Both the position numbers and the translations under genes were made by a program. Below are positions 26,633-35,299 of a stretch of DNA of 64,000 bases, piece after piece; position 1 is the first letter of the stretch, and each line of letters starts with the position of its first letter. Under the pieces are notes generated by a model. That model saw nothing but the letters and a program-made list of their open reading frames with translations. It made no database searches and had not been told where the DNA came from. Source of the DNA: Nocardioides acrostichi (GTDB taxonomy: Bacteria; Actinomycetota; Actinomycetes; Propionibacteriales; Nocardioidaceae); assembly GCF_015319165.1 (NCBI RefSeq), contig NZ_JADIVZ010000002.1, positions 124,001-188,000 on the forward strand, given 5' to 3'.

Positions 26633-27940
26633 CTAGGTCTTGGGTCGCCGGTCGACGATGCGCCGCATCTTGCCGACCGAGCGTTCGACGCTGTCGGGCG
26701 GCAGCACGTCGACGTCGATGCTCACGCCGATCCGGTTCTTCACCAGCCGCTCGAGCTCGGCGCCGGCCGCGGTCGCGGCGTCCGGGGCGACGCCGACACG
26801 GTGCTCGACCACGACCGTCATCGCGTCCATCGAGCCCCGACGGGTGAGCACGCACTGGAAGTGCGGCGAGAGTGGCGCCAGGCCCATGACCAGCTCCTCG
26901 ATCTGGGTCGGGAACAGGTTCACCCCGCGCAGGATGATCATGTCGTCGGTGCGCCCGGTGATCTTCTCGATGCGCCGCATCGTGCGCGCGGTGCCGGGCA
27001 GCAGCCGCGTGAGGTCGCGGGTGCGATAGCGGATGATCGGCATCGCCTGCTTGGTCAGCGAGGTGAAGACCAGCTCGCCCTCCTCGCCGTCGGGCAGGGG
27101 CTCGAGGGTGATCGGGTCGACGACCTCGGGGTAGAAGTGGTCCTCCCAGACGGTCAGACCGTCCTTGGTCTCGACGCACTCGCTGGCCACGCCGGGGCCG
27201 ATGACCTCGGAGAGGCCGTAGATGTCGACGGCGTGCATGTCGAGGCGCTCCTCCATCTCGCGGCGCATGTCGTTGGTCCACGGCTCGGCGCCGAAGATCC
27301 CGACCTTGAGAGAGGTGGCGCGCGGGTCGATGCCCTGGCGCTCCATCTCGTCGATCACCGAGAGCATGTAGCTCGGCGTCACGGTGATGATGTCGGGCTC
27401 GAAGTCCTCGATGAGCTGCACCTGGCGCTCGGTCATGCCGCCCGAGACCGGCACCACCGTGCAGCCCAGGCGTTCGGCGCCGGCGTGCGCACCCAGGCCG
27501 CCGGTGAACAGCCCGTAGCCGTAGGCGTTGTGCAGGATGTGCCCGGCCCTACCGCCCGCCGCGCGGATGCTGCGCGCCACGACGTCGGCCCACATCTCCA
27601 GGTCGGCCCGGGTGTAGCCGACCACCGTCGGTCGACCGGTCGTGCCCGACGACGCGTGCACGCGCGCCACGTGCTCTCGCGGTACCGCGAACATGCCGAA
27701 GGGATAGTTCGCGCGCAGGTCGGCCTTGGTGGTGAAGGGCAGGGTGGCGAGGTCGTCGAGTGACGTCACGTCGTGGGGGTGCACACCGGCGGCGTCGAAG
27801 GCTGCCCGGTAGTGCGGCACGTGGTCGTAGGCGTGCTGCACGGAGTCGCGCAGCCGGCTCTGCTGGAGCGATCGGAGCTCGTCGAGCGAGGCGGTCTCGA
27901 TGGGCTCCAGATCGCCCGGCCGGGGGCTCAGGTCCAGCAT
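26633..27940 (-). CDS. paaK: Phenylacetate-CoA ligase PaaK
   Basis: A 435-residue AMP-forming ligase, the entry step of the pathway (phenylacetate + ATP + CoA). It has the P-loop ASSGTTGRPTVVGYT, IFGAEPWTNDM, DIYGLSEVIGPG and the C-terminal TGRTDDMIILRGVNLFP and SVGKMRRIVDRR with the adenylation lysine. AGAAGG lies about 8 nt before ATG 27940. The promoter region carries the same operator core as paaA/paaZ. It is convergent with the first TetR gene (17-bp gap) and divergent from the second. Confidence 0.96.
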   Translation of the reverse strand: MLDLSPRPGDLEPIETASLDELRSLQQSRLRDSVQHAYDHVPHYRAAFDAAGVHPHDVTSLDDLATLPFTTKADLRANYPFGMFAVPREHVARVHASSGTTGRPTVVGYTRADLEMWADVVARSIRAAGGRAGHILHNAYGYGLFTGGLGAHAGAERLGCTVVPVSGGMTERQVQLIEDFEPDIITVTPSYMLSVIDEMERQGIDPRATSLKVGIFGAEPWTNDMRREMEERLDMHAVDIYGLSEVIGPGVASECVETKDGLTVWEDHFYPEVVDPITLEPLPDGEEGELVFTSLTKQAMPIIRYRTRDLTRLLPGTARTMRRIEKITGRTDDMIILRGVNLFPTQIEELVMGLAPLSPHFQCVLTRRGSMDAMTVVVEHRVGVAPDAATAAGAELERLVKNRIGVSIDVDVLPPDSVERSVGKMRRIVDRRPKT

Positions 27941-27993
27941 GCGCAGCGCCTTCTCTCGGTTGCCGGGCCGGGCTCCACAGCGTTGACCCGACC

Positions 27994-28004
27994 GACCGTT
28001 CGGT
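27994..28004. promoter_or_regulatory. Second paa operator core between paaK and tetR
   Basis: GACCGTTCGGT here is the exact reverse complement of ACCGAACGGTC in the paaA/paaZ operator. It sits about 55 bp before the paaK start and 90 bp before the divergent tetR start, where a repressor could control paaK and itself. Confidence 0.65.
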
Positions 28005-28093
28005 ATGGGAGGACGCTATCGCGGGAGCGCGCCTACCGAAAGGGCACACGTCTGCCCGGCGGTGCGACGGGCGGGGTCTGCGACCATGACGTC

Positions 28094-28729
28094 ATGCCGT
28101 CGCCCGGGTCCACGCCCGCCCAGCCCGGACGCCGGCCGCGCGGCCGACCCGGGCACGACCGGGCTGCCGTGCTGCGGCGGGCGATCGCCCTCTTCAACGT
28201 CCAGGGCTACGACGCCACCTCGGTCAGCGACCTCGCGGCCGACCTCGGGGTCACGAAGTCGGCGGTCTACCACCACTTCGCGAGCAAGGAGGACATCCTC
28301 GCCGCGGCGCTCGACGAGGCGCTCACCGAGCTCGACGCACTGGTCGCGGCGGCGCAGGCTGCGTCCGACCGCTCGGCCCGCGAGCGGCTCGAGGAGACCG
28401 TGGTGGCAGCTGTCGGCATCCTGGTCGAGCACCGCGCGGCGGTGACGCTGCTGCTGCGCGTGCGCGGCAACAGCGCCGTCGAGCAGGCGGCGCTCGCTCG
28501 CCGTCGACACATCGACGCCGCACTGGCCGCCCTCGTCGTCGAGGCGGTCGACGAGGGCGACGTGCGGGCCGACGTGCCTGCGGAGGTGATCAGCCGACTC
28601 GTCTTCGGCATGGTCAACTCGCTGACCGACTGGTACGAGCCGGGCGGCCGGTCCGGGCCGGCCGCCCTGGCGGCGGCGGTACGCGGCGTCCTCTTCGAGG
28701 GGCTCGGCGCCCGCTCCCGCGTCAGCTGA
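28094..28729 (+). CDS. TetR-family regulator, probable PaaR
   Basis: A 211-residue TetR repressor with HTH AIALFNVQGYDATSVSDLAADLGVTKSAVYHHFASKEDI. It is divergent from paaK, and the shared operator core lies between them, the usual arrangement for an autoregulated PaaR that responds to phenylacetyl-CoA. The N-terminus is basic and Pro/Arg-rich (RRPRGRPGHDR). ATG 28094 chosen as the only in-frame start close to the HTH. Its last 8 bp overlap, convergently, the 3' end of the molybdopterin oxidoreductase gene. Confidence 0.87.
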   Translation: MPSPGSTPAQPGRRPRGRPGHDRAAVLRRAIALFNVQGYDATSVSDLAADLGVTKSAVYHHFASKEDILAAALDEALTELDALVAAAQAASDRSARERLEETVVAAVGILVEHRAAVTLLLRVRGNSAVEQAALARRRHIDAALAALVVEAVDEGDVRADVPAEVISRLVFGMVNSLTDWYEPGGRSGPAALAAAVRGVLFEGLGARSRVS

Positions 28730-30284
28730 CGGTGACCTGGAGCGACTCGATGCCGCTGGCGCCGTCCGGGAAGGGCATGGCTCGTGCCGCGGTCTGGGTC
28801 TGGCCGTTGCCGTCGATGACACGGGCGGCGATGGAGTGCGCCCCCGGCTTGGCGTCCTTCCACTGGTAGTACCACTGGCGCCAGTAGTCGTTGTTGACGT
28901 CGGGGCCCATGGTCGCGTCGGTCCAGGCCCCGCCGTCGATGCGCACCTGCACCTTCTTCACGCCGCCGGACTCCTGCGCCCAGGCGACGCCGCCGACGAT
29001 CTGGTCGCCGGCGTCGAGCTGGGCCAGCGAGTCTGGGGTGTCGATGCGCGCCGAGATCTTGATCGGCGCCTTGGTGGCCCAGTCGCGATCGGTCCAGTAG
29101 GCCTTGTCCTGGTCGTAGGTGGTCAGCGTCATCTTGGTGATCCACTTGCAGGCGCTCACGAACCCGTAGAGGCCGGGCACGATCATCCTGGCCGGGAAGC
29201 CGTGCTCGCGGGGCAGGGCCTCGCCGTTCATGCCGATGGCGATCATCGAGTCGCGGCCGTCGGTGGCGACCTCGAGCGGGGTCGAGATGGTCATGCCGTC
29301 GACGTCGGTCGAGAAGATCTGATCGGCCTTCGAGCCGACCCCGGCCTTGTCGAGCAGATCCGTGAGCCGGACGCCGAGCCACCGGGCGCCGCCGACGTAC
29401 TCGCCGCCGACGCTGTTCGAGACGCAGGTGAGGGTGATGTCGCGTTCGATCAGCTCCATGCCGAGCAGATCCTCGAAGGTGAAGGTCACCTCCTGGTCGA
29501 CGTCGCCGTCGATGGTCAGGCTCCAGCTGCCGGGGTCGACGATGGGCACGTCGAGGCGGGTGTCGACGCGGTAGAAGTCGTTGTTGTCGATGCGCAGCGG
29601 GGTGATGCCGTACTTCTGGGCGAGGTCGTCGCTCGGGAACGCCGGCGCGGGGTCGGCCGGCTCGGGCAGCGTGACATCGGCCGGGCTCGCCTTGAGCGAG
29701 GTGATGAGCCGACCCGCACCGGCGAGCACCGCCGCGGCGATCGTGACCACGCCCGCGCCGATGAGCACGCCGCGTCGGCTGGGGCCCGCGGTGGCGCTGT
29801 CTTCGTGCCCGGCGTCGTGCTCGACGTCGTGCTCGGCGCCCTTGACGGTGGGGCGGGTGGCCAGCCGCGCGAGCAGGTACAGCGAGCCGATGCCGGCGAT
29901 CGCGGTGAGCACGGCGGGCAGCAGGTCGAGTCCGCCGAAGCCCGGCCGCAGCACGACCATGACGGCGGCAACGAGCACGAGCACCCCCTCGAAGACGGCG
30001 CCGTAGACGAACCGGCGTCGGGCGAGCAGGCCGGCCACCGCGGCCAGCAGCAGCACGACGACGAGCACGCTGCCGATGAGCACCGTCTTGTCGTTGCTGC
30101 CGAAGTTACGGATCGCCCAGTCCTTCAGTGGCGTGGGCGTCGCGTCGATGACGGTCGACCCCACCGCCAGCACGGGTGAGGACGACGTGTCGACAAGCGA
30201 CGCCGCGAAGTGGCCGACGGCCATCCCCAGCATCGTGGAGACGACGCCGAGAAGGGCCCAGAGGAGGCGGGAGATCGGTCGCAT
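28722..30284 (-). CDS. Membrane-anchored molybdopterin-dependent oxidoreductase (sulfite-oxidase family)
   Basis: A 520-residue protein. The first 150 residues contain about four transmembrane helices. A twin-arginine-like segment (SRRGVLIGAG) starts a fifth helix, which would place the catalytic part outside. The sulfite-oxidase-type molybdopterin domain follows, with the metal-ligating Cys287 in TLTCVSNSVGGEY and GFPARMIVPGLYGF, and a C-terminal Mo-co dimerisation domain (AWAQESGGVKKVQVRIDGGAW). Physiological substrates of such membrane versions are mostly unknown; sulfite or oxidised methionine are possibilities. It is convergent with the TetR gene and divergent from an enoyl-CoA hydratase gene. 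Confidence 0.88.
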   Translation of the reverse strand: MRPISRLLWALLGVVSTMLGMAVGHFAASLVDTSSSPVLAVGSTVIDATPTPLKDWAIRNFGSNDKTVLIGSVLVVVLLLAAVAGLLARRRFVYGAVFEGVLVLVAAVMVVLRPGFGGLDLLPAVLTAIAGIGSLYLLARLATRPTVKGAEHDVEHDAGHEDSATAGPSRRGVLIGAGVVTIAAAVLAGAGRLITSLKASPADVTLPEPADPAPAFPSDDLAQKYGITPLRIDNNDFYRVDTRLDVPIVDPGSWSLTIDGDVDQEVTFTFEDLLGMELIERDITLTCVSNSVGGEYVGGARWLGVRLTDLLDKAGVGSKADQIFSTDVDGMTISTPLEVATDGRDSMIAIGMNGEALPREHGFPARMIVPGLYGFVSACKWITKMTLTTYDQDKAYWTDRDWATKAPIKISARIDTPDSLAQLDAGDQIVGGVAWAQESGGVKKVQVRIDGGAWTDATMGPDVNNDYWRQWYYQWKDAKPGAHSIAARVIDGNGQTQTAARAMPFPDGASGIESLQVTVS

Positions 30285-30340
30285 GAAAGGTGTTCGGAGC
30301 CGATGGCCCCGCCGATGGGGTGGGCGGCAAGATGGATCCC

Positions 30341-31108
30341 ATGTCTGCCGAGCAGAGCACCCCGCAACCCGCCGTCCACTACGACGTCGCCGACGGCGTC
30401 GCGACCCTCACCCTGGACTCACCGCACAACCGCAACGCCCTCTCGAGGGCCCTGGTGACCGGCCTCTTCGAGGCCCTCGACCGCGCGGCCACCGACGACG
30501 CCGCGACGGTCGTCGTGATCGCCGCCACCGGATCGGTGTTCTGCTCCGGCGCCGACCTCACCGAGGCCCGGGCGGGCTCGATGGAGCAGGGGGCGCGCGA
30601 GATGGTGCGCATGCAGCGCGCCGTGCTCGCCCACCCCAAGCCCGTCGTCTGTCGGCTCCAGGGCCCGGTGCGGGCCGGGGGCATCGGCCTGGTGGCGGCC
30701 TGCGACGTGGTGATCGCGGCCGAGCGGGCGACCTTCGCGCTCACCGAGGTCAAGCTGGGCCTGGCGCCCGCCGCCATCTCGCTCAGCGTGCTGCCGCGGA
30801 TGAGTCCACGCGCGGCCTCGCTGGCGGCCCTCGGGGGTGAGGTGTTCACCGCGGCGCAGGCGGCCGCCTGGGATCTGGTGACCTCCGTGGTGCCCGACGA
30901 CGGCCTCGACGAGGAGGTCGCCGCGGTGTGCGCCTCGCTCGCGACCGGCGCGGCCCAGGGCCTACGCGAGACCAAGACCCTGCTCAACGCCGACGTGCTG
31001 GCCCGGCTCGACGAGCGCGCCGAGCAGATGGCGGCCCTCTCGGCCCGGTTGTTCGGCTCCGAGGAGGCCAAGGCGGCCATGACCGCCTTCCTCAGCCGCA
31101 AGCGTTGA
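30341..31108 (+). CDS. Enoyl-CoA hydratase/isomerase family protein
   Basis: A 255-residue crotonase-fold protein. The oxyanion-hole segments are VFCSGADLTEAR and GPVRAGGIGLVAACDVVIA, and the ALTEVKLGLAPA region supplies the catalytic-helix position, with Glu in TEVKLG where hydratases have their first catalytic acid. It ends AAMTAFLSRKR. The CoA substrate cannot be assigned, and it is not adjacent to the paa genes. Start ATG 30341 (MSAEQSTPQ); ATG 30332 is an equally possible start with three more residues. Confidence 0.85.
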   Translation: MSAEQSTPQPAVHYDVADGVATLTLDSPHNRNALSRALVTGLFEALDRAATDDAATVVVIAATGSVFCSGADLTEARAGSMEQGAREMVRMQRAVLAHPKPVVCRLQGPVRAGGIGLVAACDVVIAAERATFALTEVKLGLAPAAISLSVLPRMSPRAASLAALGGEVFTAAQAAAWDLVTSVVPDDGLDEEVAAVCASLATGAAQGLRETKTLLNADVLARLDERAEQMAALSARLFGSEEAKAAMTAFLSRKR

Positions 31109-31165
31109 GCGCGGTGTGTGTGGGTGGGTCGGCGTCTCGGCTGCTGGGCGGGCGGTGCGGCGCCC

Positions 31166-32749
31166 TCAGCGCCGCTTGATCGGTGGCAGTGGACCGAACT
31201 GCCGATTGCACGCGTTCGGTCCGGAGCAGGTCTTGAGGATGTCGGTGCGCCGGGCCAGCTCGCGTCGGATGGCGCGGTAGCGCGGATCCTTCGCGACCGA
31301 GTGCATCTGGAGGGGGTCGCTCTTGCGGTCGTAGAGCTCCACGAAGCCGTCGTACCACTTCGCGTAGGAGTACCGACCGGTGCGGACGCCGCGGAACAAC
31401 CAGCCCGTCGTGCCGTTCTCCGGCTTGAACGGGCCGCCCTGCACGAGCAGGCCACCCGGGTGCAGGTTGGCCTCGCGGTCGCCGTGCCAGATCGGCAGCA
31501 TCGAGCGGCCGTCGAGCACCCGGCCGTCGGTGGGCTGGGCGTGGGCGATGTCGAGGAAGGTGGCGGCCAGGTCGACGATGGAGACGATCTGCGGGGTCGT
31601 GGTGTTCGGGGCGATACCCGGCCCGCGCACGAGCATCGGGGTACGCACGTTCTCCTCGTAGGGGAGGATCTTGCCGAACCAGTTGTGCTCGCCGAGCTGG
31701 TAGCCGTTGTCGGTGATGAACACGATGTAGGTGTTGTCGAGCTCGTCGTCGGCCTCGAGCTGGTCGATCATGCGGGAGAACGCGTCGTCCAGCGAGGCCA
31801 GCGCGGCCGCTCGCCCCTCGCGCTGGCGGACCACCTTGCGCGGGGAGTGGAAGGGCTGGCGACGGATGATGTGCGGCTTGTCGGAGACGTTGCGCTCGTG
31901 CCAGGCCGGCGAGTTGATGATGTCGCGAGCCAGCTGGTCGGCACGCTCCTGGTTCGGCTTCTCGCCGGTGCCCTTGGCCTGGAGCCGGTAGGACGGCGAC
32001 ATCGGCGGCGGGCCGTGCCGACACGCGGAGTCGTGGCAGCCGGGCCCACCCGCCTTGGCGTGGGGGGCGAAGTGACTGACCCACATGAAGAACGGCTTGT
32101 CGCTCTCGTGCAGATCGTGCAGGTACTCGACGGTCTTGTCGGCCACGTAGTCGGTGTAGTAGCCCTTCACGTGCTCGACGTGGTCCTGCTCGAACTGGGT
32201 GAAGTCGTAGTAGTTCGAGAACCCGTGGGTGGAGGCGTTGAAGATCGTCCAGCCGGGGTCGTGGCCGTCGTCGTTGTTGTAGCCGTTGAGCGGCTTGCCG
32301 AGGAACGCGGTGTTGTACCCCGCGCCGCTCATGTCGGTGCCGATCGTCGAGTACTTGTCGAGGTTCGGGTAGCCGCCCTTGGGCTGGAAGTTGGTCCAGA
32401 CGTGGTTGTTCTGGGCCAACTGCCCGGTGAGGATCTCGGCGCGGGCCGGGCAGCACAGCGGGTGCGGTGTGATCGCGTTGCTGAACGTCAACCCGTGCGC
32501 CCCGAGCACCTTCTGCACCGTCGGCAGGAACTCCATCTCGTCGACGCGCTGGTCGTCGCTGGAGAAGAGGATGATGTTCGGCCGGTCGTCGGTCTGCTGC
32601 TGCTCGCCGCCACCGCCGATCCGGGCGTGCCCGGTGAGCGTCAGCGCCACGCCCAACCCGGCGAGCAGGAGAAGCACCAGGAACACGATCCCGACGGTGC
32701 GCTGGGTGCGGCGCTGCTCCGGGCGTGCCGGAGTGCTGGCGTCGTTCAC
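31166..32749 (-). CDS. Membrane-anchored sulfatase
   Basis: A 527-residue type I sulfatase. An N-terminal helix (VGIVFLVLLLLAGLGVALTL) anchors it outside the membrane. The catalytic signature is LCCPARAEILTG, with C99-x-P-x-R providing the cysteine converted to formylglycine by FGE. Metal ligands come from FSSDDQR near residue 64 and ITDNGYQLGEHNWFGK. It hydrolyses sulfate esters, likely on host or environmental glycans; the closest families include heparan-type N-sulfoglucosamine sulfatases, but specificity is not readable. No FGE gene lies in the window. GTG 32749 is the start; TATCCT about 50 nt upstream could be its -10. Confidence 0.9.
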   Translation of the reverse strand: MNDASTPARPEQRRTQRTVGIVFLVLLLLAGLGVALTLTGHARIGGGGEQQQTDDRPNIILFSSDDQRVDEMEFLPTVQKVLGAHGLTFSNAITPHPLCCPARAEILTGQLAQNNHVWTNFQPKGGYPNLDKYSTIGTDMSGAGYNTAFLGKPLNGYNNDDGHDPGWTIFNASTHGFSNYYDFTQFEQDHVEHVKGYYTDYVADKTVEYLHDLHESDKPFFMWVSHFAPHAKAGGPGCHDSACRHGPPPMSPSYRLQAKGTGEKPNQERADQLARDIINSPAWHERNVSDKPHIIRRQPFHSPRKVVRQREGRAAALASLDDAFSRMIDQLEADDELDNTYIVFITDNGYQLGEHNWFGKILPYEENVRTPMLVRGPGIAPNTTTPQIVSIVDLAATFLDIAHAQPTDGRVLDGRSMLPIWHGDREANLHPGGLLVQGGPFKPENGTTGWLFRGVRTGRYSYAKWYDGFVELYDRKSDPLQMHSVAKDPRYRAIRRELARRTDILKTCSGPNACNRQFGPLPPIKRR

Positions 32750-32887
32750 GAGAGCATGTCCTGGAAGGGAGGGAGCATGTAGGGGAGCAGTCAGGATAGG
32801 GGCCTGACCTGAGAGATCCTTCAGTCGGGGGCGAACGGCACGCCCGTGCGCCCGGGCCTCGAGGAAACCGGTAAAGTTGTCTCTTCG

Positions 32888-35095
32888 GTGCGCCCCTCAC
32901 GCGTGGGCCCCGCAGTGACGGTCCTGGACGAGAGTGGAGTGCAGCACCCGGTGAGCGACGATCCTGACGTCCTGGCCGCCCGGGAGGTCGCCGCCGAGCA
33001 GGCCTACGTCGACCGGGTGTACGTGCAGTTGGCGGCATCGGCCCAGAGCGCCCAGCGGCTGGCCCGCGAGGGCCATGACCGCGGCCGGCTCGGTCACGAG
33101 GGCGGTCTGGTCGAACGCGACGCCATGGTCTTCCAGGCAGCGCGCCGCATCGCTCAGCTCGACGCCGCCCACGAGGGCCTCGTCTTCGGACGCCTCGACC
33201 TCACTCCCGACGTCGACGACCGGCCGCGCTACGTCGGTCGTATCGGTCTGCGCGACGCCGAGTACGACAGCCTCGTGATCGACTGGCGGGCCCCGGCGGC
33301 CGCCGTGTTCTACCAGGCCACGGCCGCCGAGCCGCACGACGTCGTCCGTCGCCGCGTGCTGCGGTGCGCCGGTGCCGAGGTGGTCGGCGTCGAGGACGAG
33401 CTGCTCGACGCCGAGGCGGCCGAGAAGTTCGACCTCGACCTGCCGGTGGTCGGTGAGGGCGCGCTCATGGCGCAGCTCTCCCGGGCGCGGGACCGCACCA
33501 TGCACTCCATCGTGGCCACGATCCAGGCCGAGCAGGACCAGGCGATCCGCGCGCCCGCCAAGGGTGTCACCACGATCTCGGGTGGCCCAGGCGTCGGCAA
33601 GACCGTGGTCGCGCTGCACCGGGCGGCCTACCTGCTCTACACCGACCGCCGCCGCTACGAGACGGGCGGCGTGCTCATCGTCGGCCCGAGCGGGGTGTTC
33701 ATGCGCTACATCGAGCGGGTGCTGCCCTCCCTCGGCGAGACCGCCGTGGCGCTGCGCTCGCTGGGCGAGGTGGTCGACGGCGTCCGCGCGGTACGCCGCG
33801 ACCCACCCGCCGTGGCCGACGTCAAGGGCAGCGGGCGGATGGCCGAGGTGCTGCGCCGAGTGGCCCGCCAGCAGGCGCCGAACAGCCCGGACTCGTTCCG
33901 CATCTTCTGGCGCGACGACGTGCTCACCCTCGATCGCGGCTCACTGGGGCGTGTGCGCCGCTCGCTCATGAGCCAAGGCCGCCGCAACCGGCAGCTGCCG
34001 CGCGTGCCGCGCGCGCTGCTCGACGTGTTGTGGCGCCAGGTGCGCAGCGAGCGCGGCCGCGAGCGCGGCCGGGAGTCCTTCGACGCCGACCTGCTCGAGG
34101 ATCCGCGCTTCCTGGAGTTCGCCGCCGACTGGTGGCCGCCGCTGGACGCCCGAGAGGTGCTCGGCTGGTTGCGCGACCCGGCGCTGCTCGCGCGGGTGGC
34201 CGACGGTGTGCTCGACCGCGACGAGCAGGCGCTGCTCGTCGCGTCGTGGAGCGACCCCTTGCGCGAACTCTGCGTCGAGGACGTGCCGCTGCTCGACGAG
34301 TTGCGCTACGCGATCGGTGACGTGCCGCAGCGCACCGAGGACGACACCAGCCTCGACGACACCGGGCTGCACGAAGGCGGCCGCGACGTCGCCGAGCTGA
34401 TGACAGCCGCCGACCGCGAGTACGCGCCGTCCGGGCGGGCCTGGACGCCGCCCACGCACCGCATCGAGGACGACCCCTTCGCCCACGTGCTCGTCGACGA
34501 GGCGCAGGATCTCACCCCGATGCAGTGGCGGATGGTCGGACGCCGCGGCCGCACGGCCACCTGGACCATCGTCGGCGACCCCGCCCAGTCGTCGTGGCCG
34601 GTGCCCGCCGAGGCCGACGCCGCTCGCGCGGCCGCGCTGGAGGGCAAGCCCGTGCACGCCTTCCACCTCTCCACGAACTACCGCAACTCCTCGGAGATCT
34701 ACGCCTTCGCGGCCGACTACGCCCGACGTGTCGGACTGGACGCCGACCTGCCCACCGCCGTCCGCTCGACCGGCGAGGAGCCGCGCGAGATGCCGGCCTC
34801 GCCCTCGCTGCGTGAGGCGGTCGTCGCGGCGGTGGCCGATCTGGCCGACCGTGTCGGCGGCACCGTCGGCGTCGTCGCCGCCGTCGACCGGCAGGCCGAG
34901 GTGCGAGAGTGGCTCGACGTGGAGCGCGAGGACGGCCGCATCGCCGTGCTCACCGGCCTCGAGACCAAGGGTCTGGAGTTCGACGGCATCGTCGTCGTCG
35001 CGCCGTCCGAGATCGAGGGCGAGTCCTCCACCGGTCGCGCCACCCTCTACGTCGTGCTCACCCGCGCCACGCAACTGCTGGTCACCGTCGGCTGA
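32888..35095 (+). CDS. helR: HelD-family RNA polymerase recycling ATPase (HelR-like)
   Basis: A 735-residue SF1-type helicase-like ATPase. The N-terminal coiled-coil (AAREVAAEQAYVDRVYVQL) inserts into RNA polymerase, GGPGVGKTVVALHRAAYLL is Walker A, VLVDEAQDLTPMQWRM the Walker B region, and GLETKGLEFDGIVVV and LYVVLTRAT the C-terminal motifs. Actinobacterial members displace RNA polymerase from DNA and can confer rifamycin tolerance. I saw no rifamycin-associated inverted repeat upstream. The start is uncertain: GTG 32888 is favoured (TAAAGT at 32,872-32,877 could give a leaderless or short-leader mRNA), but GTG 32915 and 32939 are possible. Confidence 0.88.
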   Translation: MRPSRVGPAVTVLDESGVQHPVSDDPDVLAAREVAAEQAYVDRVYVQLAASAQSAQRLAREGHDRGRLGHEGGLVERDAMVFQAARRIAQLDAAHEGLVFGRLDLTPDVDDRPRYVGRIGLRDAEYDSLVIDWRAPAAAVFYQATAAEPHDVVRRRVLRCAGAEVVGVEDELLDAEAAEKFDLDLPVVGEGALMAQLSRARDRTMHSIVATIQAEQDQAIRAPAKGVTTISGGPGVGKTVVALHRAAYLLYTDRRRYETGGVLIVGPSGVFMRYIERVLPSLGETAVALRSLGEVVDGVRAVRRDPPAVADVKGSGRMAEVLRRVARQQAPNSPDSFRIFWRDDVLTLDRGSLGRVRRSLMSQGRRNRQLPRVPRALLDVLWRQVRSERGRERGRESFDADLLEDPRFLEFAADWWPPLDAREVLGWLRDPALLARVADGVLDRDEQALLVASWSDPLRELCVEDVPLLDELRYAIGDVPQRTEDDTSLDDTGLHEGGRDVAELMTAADREYAPSGRAWTPPTHRIEDDPFAHVLVDEAQDLTPMQWRMVGRRGRTATWTIVGDPAQSSWPVPAEADAARAAALEGKPVHAFHLSTNYRNSSEIYAFAADYARRVGLDADLPTAVRSTGEEPREMPASPSLREAVVAAVADLADRVGGTVGVVAAVDRQAEVREWLDVEREDGRIAVLTGLETKGLEFDGIVVVAPSEIEGESSTGRATLYVVLTRATQLLVTVG

Positions 35096-35133
35096 TCCGC
35101 CGGGTCGCTGGGTCGGTGGGGTCCGCTGGGGGC

Positions 35134-35273
35134 GTCGTTTGATCCCAAACGACGGTAAAATCGCGCTGTGGAGTGCAGTTTTCGCCCAAGCGTCGAGGCC
35201 GGTGTCGTTTGGGATCAAACGTGGGTAAATTCCGGCCCGCAGGTGCAGTTCCCCACCAATCGTGGGCAAAGAC
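35134..35273. repeat. Two degenerate 70-bp tandem units, each with a hairpin
   Basis: GTCGTTTG starts at 35,134 and 35,204, and GTGCAGTT at 35,173 and 35,243, both exactly 70 bp apart. Each unit opens with an inverted repeat (GTCGTTTG-ATCC-CAAACGAC in the first; GTCGTTTG-GGAT-CAAACG in the second), then GGTAAA and GTGCAGTT. It fills most of the gap between helR and the PhzE-type gene. The spacing and palindromes could be operators or a structured RNA; unknown. Confidence 0.7.
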
Positions 35274-35284
35274 AGCGCACGCCC

Positions 35285-35299
35285 TAGCATCGACCCATG
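35285..35299 (+). promoter_or_regulatory. Leaderless promoter -10 (TAGCAT) for the PhzE-type gene
   Basis: TAGCAT at 35,285-35,290 is followed after 6 nt by ATG 35297, with no Shine-Dalgarno between, so transcription should start at or next to the start codon. Confidence 0.55.

Noticed and set aside
32750..32915. Possible rifamycin-associated element upstream of helR
   Set aside because: I looked for the inverted-repeat motif known upstream of HelR genes in other actinobacteria and did not find it here.
35096..35296. Tryptophan attenuator or leader peptide before the anthranilate-type synthase
   Set aside because: The mRNA appears leaderless (TAGCAT 6 nt before ATG), and the upstream hairpins lack a Trp-rich reading frame.
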